Shown here: piece by piece, positions 6,352 through 8,560 of the stretch | Layout: every line of letters begins with the position of its first letter | Numbering within the stretch: position 1 is the first letter of the stretch | Assembly: GCA_028710655.1 (NCBI GenBank) | Contig: JAQTTS010000078.1 | Coordinates: 1 to 8,560 of the forward strand | Direction: 5' to 3' | DNA: 8,560 bases | Source: Dehalococcoidales bacterium | Lineage (GTDB): Bacteria; Chloroflexota; Dehalococcoidia; Dehalococcoidales; UBA5760 | The notes under the pieces: model-generated | What the model was told of the DNA's origin: nothing | The model's input: the letters and a program-made list of their open reading frames with translations, nothing else | Database searches by the model: none | Translations under genes and position numbers: made by a program

Positions 6352-8157
6352 ATGAGATTCATGTTTTTCTTAATAATATTCATCGTTCTGGTAATGACGG
6401 TATCGGGTTGTCATCCCGTTACGGAACCAGAAACGCATTTACCGCCACCCACGGAAAATACTATTCCCGTACCGGATCCTGTGGAGACATCACCACCACT
6501 GGAATCAACCCCTTCAATTCCCCTATCAACAACCCCTGTACCTACCCCATCTGCCGGCATTACGTCAGCGCCAACGCCTGAGCCTACACTAGTTGAACAT
6601 GACCAGCTACAGGTCAGGGCTCAACGTGCTATGAAAATCCACGAGCAGGCAGTCGAAATGGTGCTGGACAAAGCAGAGCATGATAATTACTACAAGTACG
6701 CGATATATACCAGCCGGAGCCTCATGGTGAAACACCCCGAGATTTACCTCCAGGCAGATGGCCTGTTCTTGCAGACCATACAGGCGAACAATGGTTTCAA
6801 GCAGACTTATGAGACTAACGATGTACACAGCGAAGGCGTTCGCAATGGAATGGATGGCCCCCCGTTTTCCTTCGACCAAGTGGATTTTTCCAAATATAAA
6901 ATTATAAGGCCAGTGGAGATATATCCTGAGGGGTATCCCGTGTTATCTTACACAGACAGAAGGCTACTTTCGGCAGCAAGTACACTAAAACCAGTGGATG
7001 AGAGAGTAACACAGCTGGCGAAGGCTGTGCAATACTATTTCGTCTTGAAGGAGCAGGCTCCTTCGGACCAAATATACCTCATCTATTGTGATAATGAAAA
7101 TACTTATCTATATCACCAAGGCGACCTCATATTTGCCACAGACCTTCAAAAGGCGGAGCAAATTGAGGGAAATCCCATTCTGATTTTCAACGAGGAAAGA
7201 GTCTGGTACCCTCTTATGGATAGAAATGACGCCTCAAAGGACGCTACACTAGAACGGATTGTAGCTGAATATACGACTGATATTATTACTCCGGAGCTGT
7301 CAGATTTTGAAGCTGGGCTGGTCTCTCACTTTGCCAAAGTGACTTCACTCGAAGATCATCAGATAAATTTTGCTTTGGTAGCTGCAGCAAAATCTTCAAA
7401 CACGGCCCAGCTTCAGAATCGCCCGTTCAGCACCATTTGGCGTCAGCTTCCTCTTTATCCTGGTCCAAGCCTGCTAAGGCAGCTGCTCAAGAATGCTAAT
7501 CTCCTGAGCCCCATGGTGGCGTATCTTTCTTCTATCGCCGAAGAGCATGAAGGAGAGGCGAAAATAGAAGCCATTTGCGCCGAGCATTTAAAACATGCTG
7601 CTACGCCGGGGTGGAGTGAAGCGCATGGCCATCTCTGGATGTTGGGAATAATAGAATATACTGTCGAGGATTCATATTATACCCATGCTGGTCAATGTCT
7701 GGCGCAGGCAGCGACCATGCAAGCTGTATTAGATATAGCGGGCATCGATAACTATCGGATTCAAAGCTTCATTCTTGAGCCGGGTCTTTTTGGCCACGAC
7801 TATATCTATATCCCGGAATATGATGTAATTGTGGATAACGGAAGATTTAATAAAACAGCGCCAGTGTATCACAAAAGCGTTCTTTGCTACATACAGGGTG
7901 GTTGGCCGCTGGAAATTATGGAGTTCCTGGCACATGATGACAAGTGGGCATGCCTACAACACGCTCCACAGTACTCCGGCACTCTATCTCCTCCTGAAGC
8001 GATTGAAATTCTCAATCATCTCAAGAGCATACACGGCGATAATTTAAAAGGGCAGGTATGGTATCCTCAAGCATTGAGAAAGGCAATTTCTTTCGAAGAG
8101 CTAATCAGCGAACTCGAAAGACAGCAAGGGTGCTGGACGCCACTGATGCTGCCATGA
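6352..8157 (+). CDS. Lipoprotein with a C-terminal transglutaminase-like domain
   Basis: The ATG at 6352 follows AAGGCAG (6335-6341) with a 10-nt gap and begins a lipoprotein signal with lipobox VSGC, lipidated Cys at 20. A Pro/Thr-rich linker runs to about residue 82, the same design as the upstream propeller lipoprotein. Residues 83-440 are mixed, largely helical, and unrecognised. Residues 444-500 resemble a transglutaminase-like (papain-fold) core: HAGQC with Cys449 heading a helix that continues AATMQAVLDIAGIDNYRI, then GHDYIYIPEYDVIVDNGRF with His482 and Asp495. The order and spacing Cys-(33)-His-(13)-Asp fit the family triad. Bacterial members act as proteases, peptide ligases or inactive scaffolds; which applies is open. 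Codon use is visibly AT-richer than in the upstream gene, hinting at a different history. Confidence is high for the gene and lipoprotein, moderate for the fold. Confidence 0.88.
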   Translation: MRFMFFLIIFIVLVMTVSGCHPVTEPETHLPPPTENTIPVPDPVETSPPLESTPSIPLSTTPVPTPSAGITSAPTPEPTLVEHDQLQVRAQRAMKIHEQAVEMVLDKAEHDNYYKYAIYTSRSLMVKHPEIYLQADGLFLQTIQANNGFKQTYETNDVHSEGVRNGMDGPPFSFDQVDFSKYKIIRPVEIYPEGYPVLSYTDRRLLSAASTLKPVDERVTQLAKAVQYYFVLKEQAPSDQIYLIYCDNENTYLYHQGDLIFATDLQKAEQIEGNPILIFNEERVWYPLMDRNDASKDATLERIVAEYTTDIITPELSDFEAGLVSHFAKVTSLEDHQINFALVAAAKSSNTAQLQNRPFSTIWRQLPLYPGPSLLRQLLKNANLLSPMVAYLSSIAEEHEGEAKIEAICAEHLKHAATPGWSEAHGHLWMLGIIEYTVEDSYYTHAGQCLAQAATMQAVLDIAGIDNYRIQSFILEPGLFGHDYIYIPEYDVIVDNGRFNKTAPVYHKSVLCYIQGGWPLEIMEFLAHDDKWACLQHAPQYSGTLSPPEAIEILNHLKSIHGDNLKGQVWYPQALRKAISFEELISELERQQGCWTPLMLP

Positions 8158-8342
8158 TTTAATCGTAAGTTTGCCAGAGAAGCCTCGTCTTTTCCCCGAA
8201 GTATTTTCAGCCTGCTTAAATAATTCGGATACAGGCTATATGCCGATAAAAAACATTTTACTTAAAAGTGTATTTAAGTATTAAGAGATACATTCTTCGT
8301 ATTCAGTGAAACTAATCCCAAGCTAATATAGAAAATATTGCC
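8158..8342. other. AT-rich intergenic stretch with one inverted repeat
   Basis: No gene is visible here on either strand. An 8-bp inverted repeat, TACTTAAA / TTTAAGTA (8259-8266 and 8273-8280, 6-nt loop), may be an operator for the promoter downstream. A 6-bp repeat AGCCTG / CAGGCT (8209-8214 and 8232-8237) is too weak, and lacks a T-tract, to call a terminator. Confidence 0.4.
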
Positions 8343-8371
8343 TTGACTTATTACATAAAGTTAGGTATATC
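8343..8371 (+). promoter_or_regulatory. Promoter of the exported protein gene at the right edge
   Basis: TTGACT (8343-8348), a 17-bp spacer and TATATC (8366-8371) make a good sigma70-type promoter. Transcription from about 8378 would give a leader of roughly 90 nt before the ATG at 8471. A single TAGAA lies at 8329-8333, but no phased array is present, so this promoter is probably outside the heptamer regulon. Confidence 0.5.
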
Positions 8372-8470
8372 ATGAGGGTATTAGTTCCTTATAAAGCATA
8401 AATGTTAATTAGCTGAAATATATAGTAGTCAGAATAAAACGGCATACCAGTGGGAGTATTGTTCCTGATA

Positions 8471-8560
8471 ATGAGAATCATATTATCGGCGATAAATTTG
8501 ATTATTCTTCCCGCTATTATCGGAAGTCTTATATTAGCAGGGACAGCATCTGGTGACATT
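8471..8560 (+). CDS. Exported protein, N-terminal signal peptide only (partial)
   Basis: The frame is open from ATG at 8471 to the window edge, giving 30 residues. It begins MRIILSAINLIILP and continues AIIGSLILAGTASGDI: one basic residue, a long hydrophobic core and small residues at a plausible signal peptidase I site (TAS, then G). No lipobox Cys is seen, unlike the two upstream lipoproteins. GGGAG (8452-8456) is 14 nt from the ATG, which is long; GTG at 8450 and TTG at 8459 are in frame but fit worse. The mature function cannot be read because the gene is cut by the window. Confidence 0.6.
   Translation, partial: MRIILSAINLIILPAIIGSLILAGTASGDI

Noticed and set aside
6252..6581. 109-residue plus-strand frame overlapping the lipoprotein start
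   Set aside because: It overlaps the signal and linker region of the 601-aa lipoprotein in another frame and lacks recognisable features; the lipoprotein frame has a clear lipobox.

Overview
The window is bacterial: lipoboxes, Shine-Dalgarno sites, a rho-independent terminator and sigma70-like promoters are all visible. Two large lipoproteins carry a Pro/Ser/Thr-rich linker after the lipidated cysteine, and GC content is intermediate. This would fit an environmental Chloroflexota/Dehalococcoidia-like genome, but that placement is a soft inference; nothing here fixes the taxonomy.

Left edge (1-462). The last 31 codons of an IS200/IS605-family TnpA (Y1 transposase) run off the left edge. Its Tyr and metal-binding Gln are visible, and a perfect 8-bp hairpin lies just after its stop, as expected for the right end of such an element. 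The element sits inside a leftward 3-oxoacid CoA-transferase subunit B gene, which keeps its N-terminal 60% and catalytic Glu but has lost its C-terminus.

Middle (463-1480). No long gene is present, but the stretch is organised. Two unusually small leftward paralogous genes (59 and 58 aa, about 59% identical, strong ribosome binding sites) form a tandem pair. Two arrays of four heptamers (TCTARYR on the minus strand) at exact 11-bp period lie upstream of this pair and downstream of it. Each array ends exactly 10 bp before a TAWACT -10 box. This is the geometry of an OmpR/PhoB-type or SARP-type activator site. The right-hand promoter should drive the small-protein pair. The left-hand one should drive a roughly 275-nt leftward transcript rich in hairpins that ends at a good intrinsic terminator: a candidate ncRNA or attenuated leader. 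The right array also abuts the promoter of the rightward lipoprotein gene, so it may be shared by divergent units.

Right (1480-8560). A 1571-aa lipoprotein is built from 19 Asp-box (BNR) propeller repeats, with a roughly 170-aa concanavalin/DUF1080-like domain spliced into one blade. It is followed on the same strand by a 601-aa lipoprotein whose C-terminal third has a transglutaminase-like Cys-His-Asp arrangement. After a 313-nt AT-rich gap with a good promoter, a third exported protein begins and is cut by the window edge.

The right half reads as a locus for surface-anchored proteins of the envelope. The middle reads as a small regulon controlled by an unidentified factor recognising the phased heptamers.
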